Shown here: positions 18,105 to 27,220 of the stretch, one piece after another | How positions within the stretch are numbered: the stretch's first letter is position 1 | How the letters are laid out: the number at the start of each line of letters is the position of its first letter | Assembly (NCBI RefSeq): GCF_032163395.1 | Contig: NZ_CP119968.1 | Location: forward strand, 4,242,001-4,306,000 | From: Gloeocapsopsis dulcis | GTDB lineage: Bacteria > Cyanobacteriota > Cyanobacteriia > Cyanobacteriales > Chroococcidiopsidaceae | DNA length: 64,000 nt | Direction of reading: 5' to 3' | Translations under genes and position numbers: made by a program | Notes under the pieces: generated by a model | What the model was told of the DNA's origin: nothing | What the model saw: only the letters and a program-made list of their open reading frames with translations | Database searches by the model: none

Positions 18105-18611
18105 ATGACTTCTACGAACATGGATAGCATTAACAAATCTGTAGCAGCTTTCAAGCAACTGGATATTGACGATCGCCTAGCAGCATTAGCCTTAATTTAC
18201 CAAGAAGTAGCAAGCGCAGTACCAGCGGATGCCTTACAAGCATCCCCCCAAGTAAGTGGGTTGGTAGCAAAAATTCAGGAACTATCTCAAGAAAGACAAG
18301 TTGATGCCTTGCGCGATCTCTTACCTGCTACCAGAAATGACCAAAATGAAACAACTCTCGATCCAAATCCTAGTAAAGCATTGACTGAACTAGTTTCTGG
18401 TAACAATACAGTTGCTACAGGCGAGTATGGCTCAATGCCAACCGAGTCAAAATTAGCATTTTGGTATCAAGTAGCACAAAAACTAGGTAACGGTATTGTA
18501 GGAATACCCAGTGATTATAGTCCTTCAGCGAAAGTTACTGAATTGTTAAATTCGCTCAAGTCACTTGATACTGATCAGAAGGTAAGCTTTTTAACACAAG
18601 CGCTTAGTTGA
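18105..18611 (+). CDS. Helical carotenoid protein, divergent copy 2
   Basis: 168 residues, second stand-alone OCP N-terminal-domain homologue. The start is at the ATG at 18105 with GAGGG just upstream; the longer frame to 17979 adds 42 residues without family resemblance and overlaps the terminator. Y32 (LALIYQEVA) and W120 (LAFWYQVAQ) are kept, but the position of OCP W41 is Ala (A29), the R155 equivalent is Thr (VSFLTQALS), and about 20 residues are inserted between the helices (around 78-104). It probably belongs to a different HCP clade from copy 1 and may bind carotenoid differently or not at all. Confidence 0.85.
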   Translation: MTSTNMDSINKSVAAFKQLDIDDRLAALALIYQEVASAVPADALQASPQVSGLVAKIQELSQERQVDALRDLLPATRNDQNETTLDPNPSKALTELVSGNNTVATGEYGSMPTESKLAFWYQVAQKLGNGIVGIPSDYSPSAKVTELLNSLKSLDTDQKVSFLTQALS

Positions 18612-18654
18612 ATGTGTTGACTTAACACTAACGTTATCAGCGAAATTCATGATG

Positions 18655-18696
18655 GAAGTAGATTGCAATTCATAATTGCACTACTTCTTTTTTATT
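18655..18696 (+). terminator. Terminator after helical carotenoid protein copy 2
   Basis: Arms GAAGTAG and CTACTTC with an inner TGCAATT/AATTGCA pairing, then CTTTTTTATTTA. Strong intrinsic terminator. Confidence 0.85.
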
Positions 18697-18889
18697 TATG
18701 AGTCTCGTTGTGTCAAGTTATGATTCTCCTCTGCACAAGAAGTTCCTCTACTCCCCATCTGAACTCTCAGCCAAAAAATGTGCATCATGCTTCTCTGAGG
18801 TAGATACTGTTATTAGTACAAATTTGCACCAGTAAGCAAAGTCACAATCATAAAATCTGCTACCACGAAGGGGAGTTCATATATTACAA

Positions 18890-20182
18890 ATGGTAGATTT
18901 TTATACCATACTACGGTGGTTAGGTGTGTTGCTCTTAGTTACTGCTAGTGTAGTAATATTTATTTTGTATTTTCGGGGAACGTTTCGCGATCGCATCGAG
19001 TACAAAATCAAAAACGTTCCCGCACCACGCGATCCGCGTTTTCCATTAGCACTTGCTAGCCTCTCAAATTCGGTGACAACTAGCGGCAGGTTAACAGGTT
19101 TCTGGATAGAAGCTGAAGCCATCAATGCGGCGAGAATTGCGGCAATTGGCAGCGCTCAACATACAATTCATTTTGAGACTTTTTTCATGACTCCAGGGCG
19201 TCGTGTCAATGAGTTAGCCGACGCACTGATCGAACGAGCACAAGCGGGTGTTGAAGTTGAAATTGTTGTCGATCAATACGGTGCAAAAAAATTATCACAG
19301 CGCTATTGGCAACGATTACGCGCCGCAGGAATTAATATCCATTTCTACAATAGTTTTAACTGGAAGGCTCCTGTAGATTACTTTGCTCGTACTCACCGTA
19401 AGTTGCTACTCATCGACGGTAAGGTAGGTTTAATTGGTGGTGCGGGAATATCTGATTACTGGGATGGATTAGACAATATCAAAGATACTGGTTCTTGGTA
19501 CGATTTTGAAATGCGCTGGGAAGGTGAAGTTGTTGCTGTACTTGAAGGAACATTTATGCAGCACTGGACTTATGTGCGCGGTATTGCAAATTTAGATCCG
19601 CGTGTTTTTAATCCTCTACCAAACAATGATGCAATTGTTTTAGTCACAGCAGGCGACGATCCTTCCTATCGCGCCTCTAGTGTTAGAGCATTGTTTCAAG
19701 TCAGTATCTCTTCTGCAAAACGGCGGATTTGGATTTCTAGCCCTTACTTTTTACCCGATAAAAACTTGCAAAGAGAACTCATCATTGCAAAAAACAATGG
19801 AATTGATGTCTGTGTTCTCACTAATGGCAGTCAGTGTGATAAAAAATTTGTTTATTATGCCTCGTGTGAACTTTATGGCGATTTACTCAAAGCAGGTGTA
19901 AAAATTTACGAATATAAACCTAGTATGATGCACGCTAAAGCTTTACTTCTAGATAACTACTGGGTGAGTAGTGGTAGTGCTAATTTCGATCCGCGCAGTT
20001 TCTTCCACAATGACGAGCTTGATATATCCTCTGCAGATGAGCAGCTAGTGCAAAATATTGAGCAACTGTTTCTTAAAGGATTCGCTAAAAGTGAAAAGAT
20101 CGATCAAACTCAGTGGCGCAGGCGTCCTACTTGGCAAAGACTTCTAGGCAGAGTTGTACTGTTCTTTCAGTCTCAACTCTAG
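18890..20182 (+). CDS. Phospholipase D-family protein, cardiolipin-synthase-like
   Basis: 430 residues: one N-terminal membrane segment (about 10-27), then two HKD modules, the first in THRKLLLIDGKVGLIGG and the second in MHAKALLLDNYWVSSGS with NFDPRSF. This is the layout of bacterial cardiolipin synthase, which condenses two phosphatidylglycerols, though only one transmembrane segment is seen. Other PLD-type phosphatidyltransferases remain possible. The start follows GAAGGGGAG at some distance. Single-gene unit. Confidence 0.82.
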   Translation: MVDFYTILRWLGVLLLVTASVVIFILYFRGTFRDRIEYKIKNVPAPRDPRFPLALASLSNSVTTSGRLTGFWIEAEAINAARIAAIGSAQHTIHFETFFMTPGRRVNELADALIERAQAGVEVEIVVDQYGAKKLSQRYWQRLRAAGINIHFYNSFNWKAPVDYFARTHRKLLLIDGKVGLIGGAGISDYWDGLDNIKDTGSWYDFEMRWEGEVVAVLEGTFMQHWTYVRGIANLDPRVFNPLPNNDAIVLVTAGDDPSYRASSVRALFQVSISSAKRRIWISSPYFLPDKNLQRELIIAKNNGIDVCVLTNGSQCDKKFVYYASCELYGDLLKAGVKIYEYKPSMMHAKALLLDNYWVSSGSANFDPRSFFHNDELDISSADEQLVQNIEQLFLKGFAKSEKIDQTQWRRRPTWQRLLGRVVLFFQSQL

Positions 20183-20270
20183 CAATGTTGAGTAAAAATC
20201 AATATAAATTAAAGGCTAGTTATCATTACTTGGTAATTGACGAAAAGATATTTATTCTTTACTCCCCATT

Positions 20271-20304
20271 CCCTTTTTTCAACAAAGGAAGGGTGTAATT
20301 TTTT
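20271..20304 (+). terminator. Possible terminator after the PLD gene
   Basis: CCCTT (20271-20275) pairs with AAGGG (20289-20293) and is followed by GTGTAATTTTTTC. A short stem, so uncertain. Confidence 0.4.
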
Positions 20305-20373
20305 CATAATGTTAAACTTTCAATGTTAGATTCGATCCAATATCAATAGTGCAAATACAGTAGGACACACTCG

Positions 20374-21810
20374 ATGCCAGGTGCTGGGAACGCAATCAAA
20401 TTTGGAACAGACGGTTGGCGAGGAATTATTGGTGATGACTTCACCTATGACAATCTTTCGCTAGTTGCGCCGCTTGCTGCAAAAGTCTTATCGCAAACCT
20501 ATGGCGATACTGCAAGTAGCAATACTGTGATTGTAGGTTATGACCGTCGTTTTATGGCAGAAGTGTTTGCTCAAAGAGCCGCTGAAGCTATCACTCAAGC
20601 GGGGTTTGACGTTCTGCTTTCAAAAACCTATGCTCCTACTCCAGCTTTTAGCTTGGCAGCAAAACAGTACAATGCATTAGGAGCATTAGTCATTACGGCA
20701 AGTCATAATCCTGGTAACTATTTAGGATTAAAAGTCAAAGGTGCTTTTGGTGGTTCAGTTCCTCCAGAAGTGACACAAAAAATTGAAGCCTTGCTTGCTG
20801 AATCACCACATACCCAGACAACGAGCGGTAAAATTTCTTACTTTAATCCCTGGCAAAATTACTGTGAAGCACTGCGAACCAAAGTAGATATTGAACAAAT
20901 TCGCGCTTGTATAACTCAAGGCAAACTTACAGTATTCGCCGACGTTATGCATGGTGCTGCAGCTGGGGGGCTGTCACAGTTACTGGGAGTCCCTATACAA
21001 GAAATTAATAGCGATCGCGATCCCCTGTTTGGTGGAGGTGCACCAGAACCTTTACCACGCTACTTATCACGTCTATTTCGCTTGATGCGAACTCATCAAA
21101 CTGCTACAGAAGCTTTGGCTGTTGGATTAGTCTTTGATGGCGATGCCGATCGCATTGCCGCAGTCGATGGACAAGGTAACTTTTTAAGTTCACAAGTACT
21201 GATCCCGATCTTAATTGAACACTTGGCTGTCAAACGCGCTTTGAAAGGCGAAATTGTCAAGACAGTGAGTGGTTCCGATTTGATTCCCAAAGTTGCCGCA
21301 TTACATCAGTTGTCAGTACATGAGACTCCTGTAGGATACAAATACATTGCCGATCGCATGTTAGAAGCCCAGGTGTTATTAGGCGGTGAGGAATCAGGTG
21401 GAATTGGTTATGGAACTCACATCCCTGAACGAGATGCTTTATTATCTGCGTTGTATATTTTAGAAGCGATCGCGACATCTAGAATGGATCTAAGCGATCT
21501 CTATCGACACTTACAACAGCAAACCGAATTTACTTCTGCATACGACCGCATTGATTTACCCTTGGCAAGTATGGAAGTGCGATCGCGTCTTTTAGAACAG
21601 CTACAAAGTCAACCGCTGACAGAAATTGCTGGACAAAGTGTCAAAGATTGCCTCAGCATTGATGGCTATAAATTCCGTTTAGCAGATAGCAGTTGGCTGA
21701 TGATTCGTTTTAGTGGTACTGAACCAGTTTTACGCCTATACTGTGAAGCTTCCACAATGCAGCAAGTTCAGCGCACTTTGGCTTGGGCAAAGCAATGGGC
21801 GGAATCGTAA
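20374..21810 (+). CDS. Phosphoglucomutase/phosphomannomutase family protein
   Basis: Alpha-D-phosphohexomutase, 478 residues. All four family sites are visible: catalytic serine in ITASHNPGNYLG, magnesium loop in FDGDADRIAAVD, sugar loop GGEESGGIGYG, and phosphate-binding RFSGTEPVLRLY. The exact sugar (glucose or mannose/glucosamine) cannot be told from sequence alone. Together with rdgB 60 bp downstream it forms a housekeeping pair. Confidence 0.92.
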   Translation: MPGAGNAIKFGTDGWRGIIGDDFTYDNLSLVAPLAAKVLSQTYGDTASSNTVIVGYDRRFMAEVFAQRAAEAITQAGFDVLLSKTYAPTPAFSLAAKQYNALGALVITASHNPGNYLGLKVKGAFGGSVPPEVTQKIEALLAESPHTQTTSGKISYFNPWQNYCEALRTKVDIEQIRACITQGKLTVFADVMHGAAAGGLSQLLGVPIQEINSDRDPLFGGGAPEPLPRYLSRLFRLMRTHQTATEALAVGLVFDGDADRIAAVDGQGNFLSSQVLIPILIEHLAVKRALKGEIVKTVSGSDLIPKVAALHQLSVHETPVGYKYIADRMLEAQVLLGGEESGGIGYGTHIPERDALLSALYILEAIATSRMDLSDLYRHLQQQTEFTSAYDRIDLPLASMEVRSRLLEQLQSQPLTEIAGQSVKDCLSIDGYKFRLADSSWLMIRFSGTEPVLRLYCEASTMQQVQRTLAWAKQWAES

Positions 21811-21870
21811 AAATTAAGAATCAGAGTATGTGCAGTCTTGCTTGCCTCGATGTCTACAATTTAAAATAGT

Positions 21871-22455
21871 ATGAACGAACACAATCCAAAATTACTTGTG
21901 GTTGCAACAAGTAATCCTGGTAAACTGCGGGAGATGCAATTATTTTTAGCCGACTCAGCTTGGGAATTAACTCTCAAACCTGATGATTTAGAAGTTGAGG
22001 AGACAGGCAATACATTCAGCGAAAATGCTTGCCTTAAAGCCTCTGTTGTCGCCAAAGCAACTGGTAAATGGGCGATCGCGGATGATTCGGGTTTAGCAGT
22101 CGATGCCCTCAATGGTGCTCCTGGCGTATATTCTGCACGTTATGGCAAAACTGACGCCGATCGCATTCAGAGAGTCTTACAAGAATTACAAGACACACCA
22201 AATCGCCAAGCACAGTTTGTTTGTGCAATTGCGATCGCTCGTCCTAACGGAGAAATTGCTCTGCAAACTCAAGGAATTTGTCAAGGCGAAATTCTCTTAG
22301 CTCCTCGTGGCAGCAGAGGTTTTGGCTACGATCCCATTTTCTACGTACCAACTCACCAAATGACTTTTGCTGAAATGCCTCCAGAACTCAAGCAGCAAGT
22401 CAGCCATCGCGCTCAAGCCTTTAAAGCTCTACTTCCCCAACTGACACAACTTTGA
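21871..22455 (+). CDS. rdgB: RdgB/HAM1 non-canonical purine NTP pyrophosphatase
   Basis: Hydrolyses dITP/XTP to the monophosphate and thereby cleans the nucleotide pool. Family motifs: VVATSNPGKLREMQ at the N-terminus (substrate-binding SNxxK), AIADDSGLAVDALNGAPGVY with the catalytic Asp, GSRGFGYDPIFYVP and QVSHRAQAF (SHR). At 194 residues it is full length. The 60-bp gap from the mutase gene allows cotranscription. Confidence 0.93.
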   Translation: MNEHNPKLLVVATSNPGKLREMQLFLADSAWELTLKPDDLEVEETGNTFSENACLKASVVAKATGKWAIADDSGLAVDALNGAPGVYSARYGKTDADRIQRVLQELQDTPNRQAQFVCAIAIARPNGEIALQTQGICQGEILLAPRGSRGFGYDPIFYVPTHQMTFAEMPPELKQQVSHRAQAFKALLPQLTQL

Positions 22456-22492
22456 GCTGAGCTTGCAACATTATAGAGCAGAGGAGCAGAGG

Positions 22493-22637
22493 AGTTATGA
22501 GTTATGAGTGTTGAGTTATGAGTTAAGCAAGTTCTTTTAATAAATGCCTCCGGCACGCTGCGCTTTCCAAAACTCAAAATTCAAAACTTAAAACTAGTCA
22601 CTAGCCCCTCACCCCTCACTCCTCACCCCTCGCCCCT
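22493..22637. repeat. Composite intergenic repeat with STRR heptads
   Basis: TTATGAGT/TTGAGTTATGAGTT units, a GC-rich insert (CCTCCGGCACGCTGCGC at about 22547-22563), inverse AACTCAAAATTCAAAAC units, then CCCCTCA heptads up to the end of glnB. The insert and its flanks recur almost word for word at about 42304-42333. Confidence 0.8.
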
Positions 22638-22639
22638 CA

Positions 22640-23005
<366 letters not shown>

Positions 23006-23179
23006 TTAGCATCAAAATAAACGCTACCACCACATAAGCTCTAAAACAAAGTCAATTATAGGACGATGTTACATTCAGTCAATCTGTTATTTAGCATCTA
23101 CGGTATAACTAGCTTGAATACTCACAACTTCTCTATAAGACATGAACTTTTAAATAGCATTCAATAGTCTTAGGTTTTG

Positions 23180-23193
23180 GTAACAAATAATAC
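23180..23193 (-). promoter_or_regulatory. NtcA-type site GTAN8TAC upstream of glnB
   Basis: GTAACAAATAATAC is a perfect GTA-N8-TAC palindrome. Read on the minus strand, TATTTA follows after 23 bases, the spacing of a -10 box in NtcA-activated promoters, though TATTTA itself is not a perfect TAN3T. The distance to the glnB start is about 200 bp, so a long leader is implied. Binding is inferred. Confidence 0.65.
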
Positions 23194-23247
23194 ATTCGGC
23201 TCTGCCTTACTGCTACTTAACGTTGTTTTGCTTCTTTTGGTCATATG

Positions 23248-23775
23248 TTAACGATTAGAGCGCAGTGGTCCAACAATCAAATAGCCTGCACCAAACGCTG
23301 ATACGATAATGAGTAAAATAGCGATCGCCAAACCCCAACCATTGACTTCTGATGCAGTAGGAGATACGCGGCGGCGATATTTACCGTCTTCTTGTTCAGT
23401 ATGTAAGCGGGGAAAACCCGTACCAGATTGCTTTGGTGTTAGCTCAATAACAGGTGTTTTGGTTGCTTTTTTTCGGCGATGCATTGACCGCGCTGATGAG
23501 TGTTGATTGGTATGATGAGATTTGCGACTGTAAGGCGCAGTACTATCAACGATTTGCTGCAATCTAATCACAGACTGGATGGCTTTTGCGATTTCTTGTC
23601 GCAGTTGTTGGTTTTGCTTGGCTAAGGCATAGTTTTCTGCATTGAGCGAATGAAGCTTGGCTTCTGTTGCTTGCAGTTGTGCAGCAAGTTCCTTGTATAC
23701 CGAAATTGGTACTGAAGGCGAGTAGTAATGACTTCCAGAGGAGGAATTATGGCTAGACGTTGTACTTGAGCGCAT
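23248..23775 (-). CDS. Coiled-coil protein with C-terminal membrane anchor
   Basis: 175 residues: Ser/Tyr-rich N-terminus, a coiled coil (about 25-70; LAAQLQATEAKLHSLNAENY), a basic linker (MHRRKKATKTPV) and one C-terminal transmembrane segment (GLAIAILLIIVSAFGAGYLI). Tail-anchored topology seems likely. I recognise no family. Its start lies about 160 bp downstream of thiD on the same strand. Confidence 0.6.
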   Translation of the reverse strand: MRSSTTSSHNSSSGSHYYSPSVPISVYKELAAQLQATEAKLHSLNAENYALAKQNQQLRQEIAKAIQSVIRLQQIVDSTAPYSRKSHHTNQHSSARSMHRRKKATKTPVIELTPKQSGTGFPRLHTEQEDGKYRRRVSPTASEVNGWGLAIAILLIIVSAFGAGYLIVGPLRSNR

Positions 23776-23932
23776 TGATAGCTTGGCATAAAGAACAGAA
23801 CTTCATCAGTTTAGCCAGATCTGGATTAATCAGCTATCAGATTTAGCCATCCTGTAAGGTTATGCACAAGAATAGTCGATTTTGCAATCTTTTTGTAGCT
23901 ACTTAGAGAAAAGTAAATAATTGACTTCGTTA

Positions 23933-24748
23933 TCAGCTATCCCTAGTTAACAACGGAAAAAAGTGTCCTACAGGTCCTTGCCCTTGACCAATATCTAAAG
24001 CGTATTGTAGTGCAGTTGTGACATACTCCTTAGCTCGACGCACTGCAGTCAATACATCATTATCCAAAGCTAAATTAGCTGCGATCGCAGCGGCTAAAGT
24101 GCACCCAGTACCGTGTGTATTATCCGTATCTACTTGTAATGTTGTCAAAGTTTCCCAGCGTTGTCCATCAAACCAGACATCAACACCGCGCAAATTACCA
24201 CTCATTGCGCCTCCTTTAACTAAAACTGCTTTAGCACCAAGTCGATAAATTTGCCCAGCAGCAGCACGCATATCGTCTATGTTATGAATTTCTAAGCCAC
24301 TAAGTAGTTGTGCTTCATACTTATTTGGCGTAACGACTGTTGCCAAGGGAATTAGGTGCTCTCGTAAACTCGCGACTGCTGTATCATCAATTAGTTGCGC
24401 ACCTGTACGCGATACCATGACAGGATCGACAACTACGTTCTGAATATCTAAATGCTTTAATTGCTGCGTAACAGCAGTGATAATTTCTTGATTCAGCAAC
24501 ATCCCTGTCTTAGCAGCTTGAACGCCCATGTCTTCAACAACTGCTTGGATCTGTGCAATAACAGCAGCTGCTGGTAAAGCATCAACACGCTCAACTCCTA
24601 ACGTATTCTGTGCTGTTACACAGGTTATTGCACTCGTGCCGTGAACGCAATGAAAAGCAAAAGTGCGTAAATCTGCTTGAATTCCTGCGCCGCCACCACT
24701 ATCTGAGCCAGCAATAGTTAAAGCAATTGGTACGCTTGGTTGAATCAC
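23933..24748 (-). CDS. thiD: Hydroxymethylpyrimidine/phosphomethylpyrimidine kinase
   Basis: Ribokinase-like kinase that phosphorylates HMP and HMP-P in thiamine synthesis. N-terminal ALTIAGSDSGGGAGIQADL, middle VVDPVMVSRTGAQL, and C-terminal DTDNTHGTGCTLAAAIAANL with the catalytic GTGC motif. 271 residues, full length. I see no TPP-riboswitch sequence in the short upstream spacer. Confidence 0.93.
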   Translation of the reverse strand: MIQPSVPIALTIAGSDSGGGAGIQADLRTFAFHCVHGTSAITCVTAQNTLGVERVDALPAAAVIAQIQAVVEDMGVQAAKTGMLLNQEIITAVTQQLKHLDIQNVVVDPVMVSRTGAQLIDDTAVASLREHLIPLATVVTPNKYEAQLLSGLEIHNIDDMRAAAGQIYRLGAKAVLVKGGAMSGNLRGVDVWFDGQRWETLTTLQVDTDNTHGTGCTLAAAIAANLALDNDVLTAVRRAKEYVTTALQYALDIGQGQGPVGHFFPLLTRDS

Positions 24749-24793
24749 AGTCCTAAATTGAGTTATATCCTAGCAACTTATTATAGATAGCAA

Positions 24794-25567
24794 TTAATTT
24801 TTGAGTGCTGCTCCTTGATTCTGATACACCTCTGGCAACTTCCACCAAGGTACATTTGGGTACTCGTGATGCTCTTGGTGATAACCAAAATGGTAACAGG
24901 TAATAAATGACCAGAAAATAGGTAGTGGGTTACTCTGAGCATTATGAATATTTTTGTAACCTCCGATTGGCTCTTTATGTGGTAAAAAAGTACCAAAATA
25001 AAATAGCTGCACTGAGCTTAAAATTGACGGCAGTATCCAAAACAAAGTTAAGTTTTGTTCAGGTAAATTAAGGACAAAGCTAGCAACATAAAAGATAGCA
25101 ATCAACCCTGTTAATCTCCACCAGCTCCAGTATTTTTTCATAAACTGAAAATACCAGCTTAAAAAACTCGTTTCTTTACCATTATGAAAATCTGGATCTA
25201 GCTCTGTGGCAGGATTTTGATGATGTGTCCAGTGAGTTTTAAGTAACTTTTTATACGAAAAAAGAGCGTATAATCTTACGGCTAGCGCGCCGATAAAGTT
25301 ATTCACTTTAACACTTTTAGGAAAGACTACACCATGCATTGCATCATGCGCAGTAATGAATAAACCTGTGTATAAAAATGTTTGTAAAAATATTAATGGT
25401 AGTAATTGAATGATAGAAGTATCAGAAACATCTAGAGAAATTAAATAGCTTAAACTGGCTGCCCAACAGCATATTATTCCAATAGCGGTTAACAAGCATT
25501 GTAATGCGTACTTGTTCGTTGTATTCTGTGTAAAAGAGTTTGGCTGTGTAGCGGCAGATTGACTCAT
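24794..25567 (-). CDS. crtW: CrtW-type beta-carotene ketolase
   Basis: Di-iron membrane oxygenase that adds 4-keto groups to beta-carotene, giving echinenone and canthaxanthin. His-box motifs are HDAMHGVVFP, HWTHHQNPATELDPDFH and YHQEHHEYPNVPWWKLPE; four hydrophobic segments lie between. The stretch SSVQLFYFGTFLPHKEP is characteristic of CrtW and, from memory, very close to the Nostoc enzyme, which separates it from ordinary fatty-acid desaturases. I start at 25567 (MSQSAATQ); the frame opens further to 25621. Its products are the ligands used by helical carotenoid proteins such as those at 17.5-18.6 kb. Confidence 0.9.
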   Translation of the reverse strand: MSQSAATQPNSFTQNTTNKYALQCLLTAIGIICCWAASLSYLISLDVSDTSIIQLLPLIFLQTFLYTGLFITAHDAMHGVVFPKSVKVNNFIGALAVRLYALFSYKKLLKTHWTHHQNPATELDPDFHNGKETSFLSWYFQFMKKYWSWWRLTGLIAIFYVASFVLNLPEQNLTLFWILPSILSSVQLFYFGTFLPHKEPIGGYKNIHNAQSNPLPIFWSFITCYHFGYHQEHHEYPNVPWWKLPEVYQNQGAALKN

Positions 25568-26395
25568 TGTGTAATTTGTAAATAACTTTTGATAACTAAC
25601 AATGATTGATAGGTTTAACATTATATTTTTGTGGTCAATAGTTTTCTTGCTTAATATCAGATAACTTGTTGTTAATTAAGCTTTTGAGAGCGATGACCAA
25701 AATATATTACTCACGATTTATCAACCAAACTTTCCTCTTGTATCAATTTTAAATAATCTGTGAGAAACCTTTTCTCACTGTCTTTTCTGTGTTACAGCAT
25801 TTGCTAGAATTGAGGAAAATCCACAACTTTGCCATGGCTCCTCATTATCTTTTCTAGTCCGTCTTCAAAAAATCTTATAACTCAAATAGGATTGCTAATA
25901 TGTTTGAGTTATTTAAGAAAATTAAGCAAAGCAAACTGAAGCTTTTAAGGCGATAACCTATAAACTTTGTTGCCCATTACTGATATGGTAGAAAATATTT
26001 TGGTTGAGGCTATTCGTCTTTTAAGCTTCCTTGTAACAGTAACTTTACATTTCTTATCATAGCATCAAAAAAAACTTTAAAGTCTTTCTTTGGTAATAAA
26101 AAAGCTATATCAAATTAATTACTTATGGTATAAGAATGCGTTTTTACCCTAATACAACTTTTTTGTCAAGAATTATAAACAGCAATTCTTGGTGGCAGTG
26201 TTGAGGAAGCGATCGCCTGCACTTCTATTAATATTCAAATGACGCAAAAGCTTAATGTCTTACCTGAGTGAATGAACAAGATAACTCTTTAAAAGTAGCA
26301 CTGCTGAGATAGACAATTCTATCAACAGAGAGAGGTACAACAGCAACAGAAGCCAACTAATAGATATGTGAGTACAGCATCAAAATTGCACAATT
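25568..26395. other. Long AT-rich spacer between crtW and an SDR gene
   Basis: About 830 bp between divergent genes, with no long frame. It holds an 8-bp inverted repeat (AACTCAAA 25879-25886, TTTGAGTT 25903-25910). The second arm overlaps a tiny plus-strand frame (25900-25956) for an 18-residue basic amphipathic peptide, MFELFKKIKQSKLKLLRR; its coding status is unsupported. Promoters of both flanking genes must lie here. Confidence 0.4.
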
Positions 26396-27211
26396 ATGGC
26401 TGCTACAGTTTTAATTACAGGGGCTTCGCAAGGTATTGGTAAAGCAACAGCACTATTATTTGCTCGCAAAGGTTATGATTTAGTATTAGCGGCAAGACAA
26501 CCAGAACCGCTACAAGCAACTGCAGAAGAAATTCAAAAACTGGGTCGTCAGGCGATCGCAATTCCTACTGATGTTCGAGATCCAGAGCAGATAAAATCAC
26601 TTGCTAGCAAAGCAATCGAGCATTACGGTACAATTGAAGTACTAGTTAATAATGCCGGAATTTACATTTCTGGTCCTGTAGAAGAATTCTCGCTAGAAGA
26701 CTGGCATCAAACTATTGATACCAACTTGTGGGGATATATTCATACAATTTATGCACTGCTGCCCCACTTCCTAGCCCAAGGCTCTGGTACGATTATTAAT
26801 ATCAGTTCTATTGGTGGCAAAGTCCCGATTCCCTATCTTGTACCTTACACGACAAGCAAGTATGCAGTCACAGGTTTAACTGAAGCCTTGCATTCTGAAC
26901 TCAAACCAAAGGGGATTCACGTTGGTGGAATCTATCCTAATATCATTAAAAGTAACTTTCTCGAACGTGCGATATTTCGAGGTAAAGATCAACAAGATGC
27001 ACAAGCACGCCTCGATCAACTGAACCAAGTACTGAATACTCCAGTTATAGAAAAACCTGAAGATGTTGCTGAAGCTGTTTGGAAAGCAGTCAAAGATCAG
27101 CGCGAAGAAATCTTAGTAGGTTCTGCTAATCTTTCAAAAGCTGCTTATGGAATATTTCCTGGGTTAATGCAGTCAGTTTTTCGTAGAGGTTTAAAGCAGC
27201 AAAAAGACTAG
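26396..27211 (+). CDS. SDR-family oxidoreductase
   Basis: Classical short-chain dehydrogenase, 271 residues: TGASQGIGKATALLFARKG (cofactor), VLVNNAGIYISG, INISSIGGKVPIPYLVPY with the YTTSKYAVTG active site (S...YxxxK). Substrate unknown. The C-terminal part (EDVAEAVWKAVKDQREEI) resembles the group often annotated as 3-oxoacyl reductase-like or YqjQ-like. No clear Shine-Dalgarno. Convergent with the ArsR-type gene, only 9 bp away. Confidence 0.85.
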   Translation: MAATVLITGASQGIGKATALLFARKGYDLVLAARQPEPLQATAEEIQKLGRQAIAIPTDVRDPEQIKSLASKAIEHYGTIEVLVNNAGIYISGPVEEFSLEDWHQTIDTNLWGYIHTIYALLPHFLAQGSGTIINISSIGGKVPIPYLVPYTTSKYAVTGLTEALHSELKPKGIHVGGIYPNIIKSNFLERAIFRGKDQQDAQARLDQLNQVLNTPVIEKPEDVAEAVWKAVKDQREEILVGSANLSKAAYGIFPGLMQSVFRRGLKQQKD

Positions 27212-27220
27212 TGATGACAA

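Noticed and set aside
24749-24793. TPP riboswitch for thiD
   Set aside because: The short sequence upstream of the thiD start does not contain the conserved CUGAGA-type thi-box elements.
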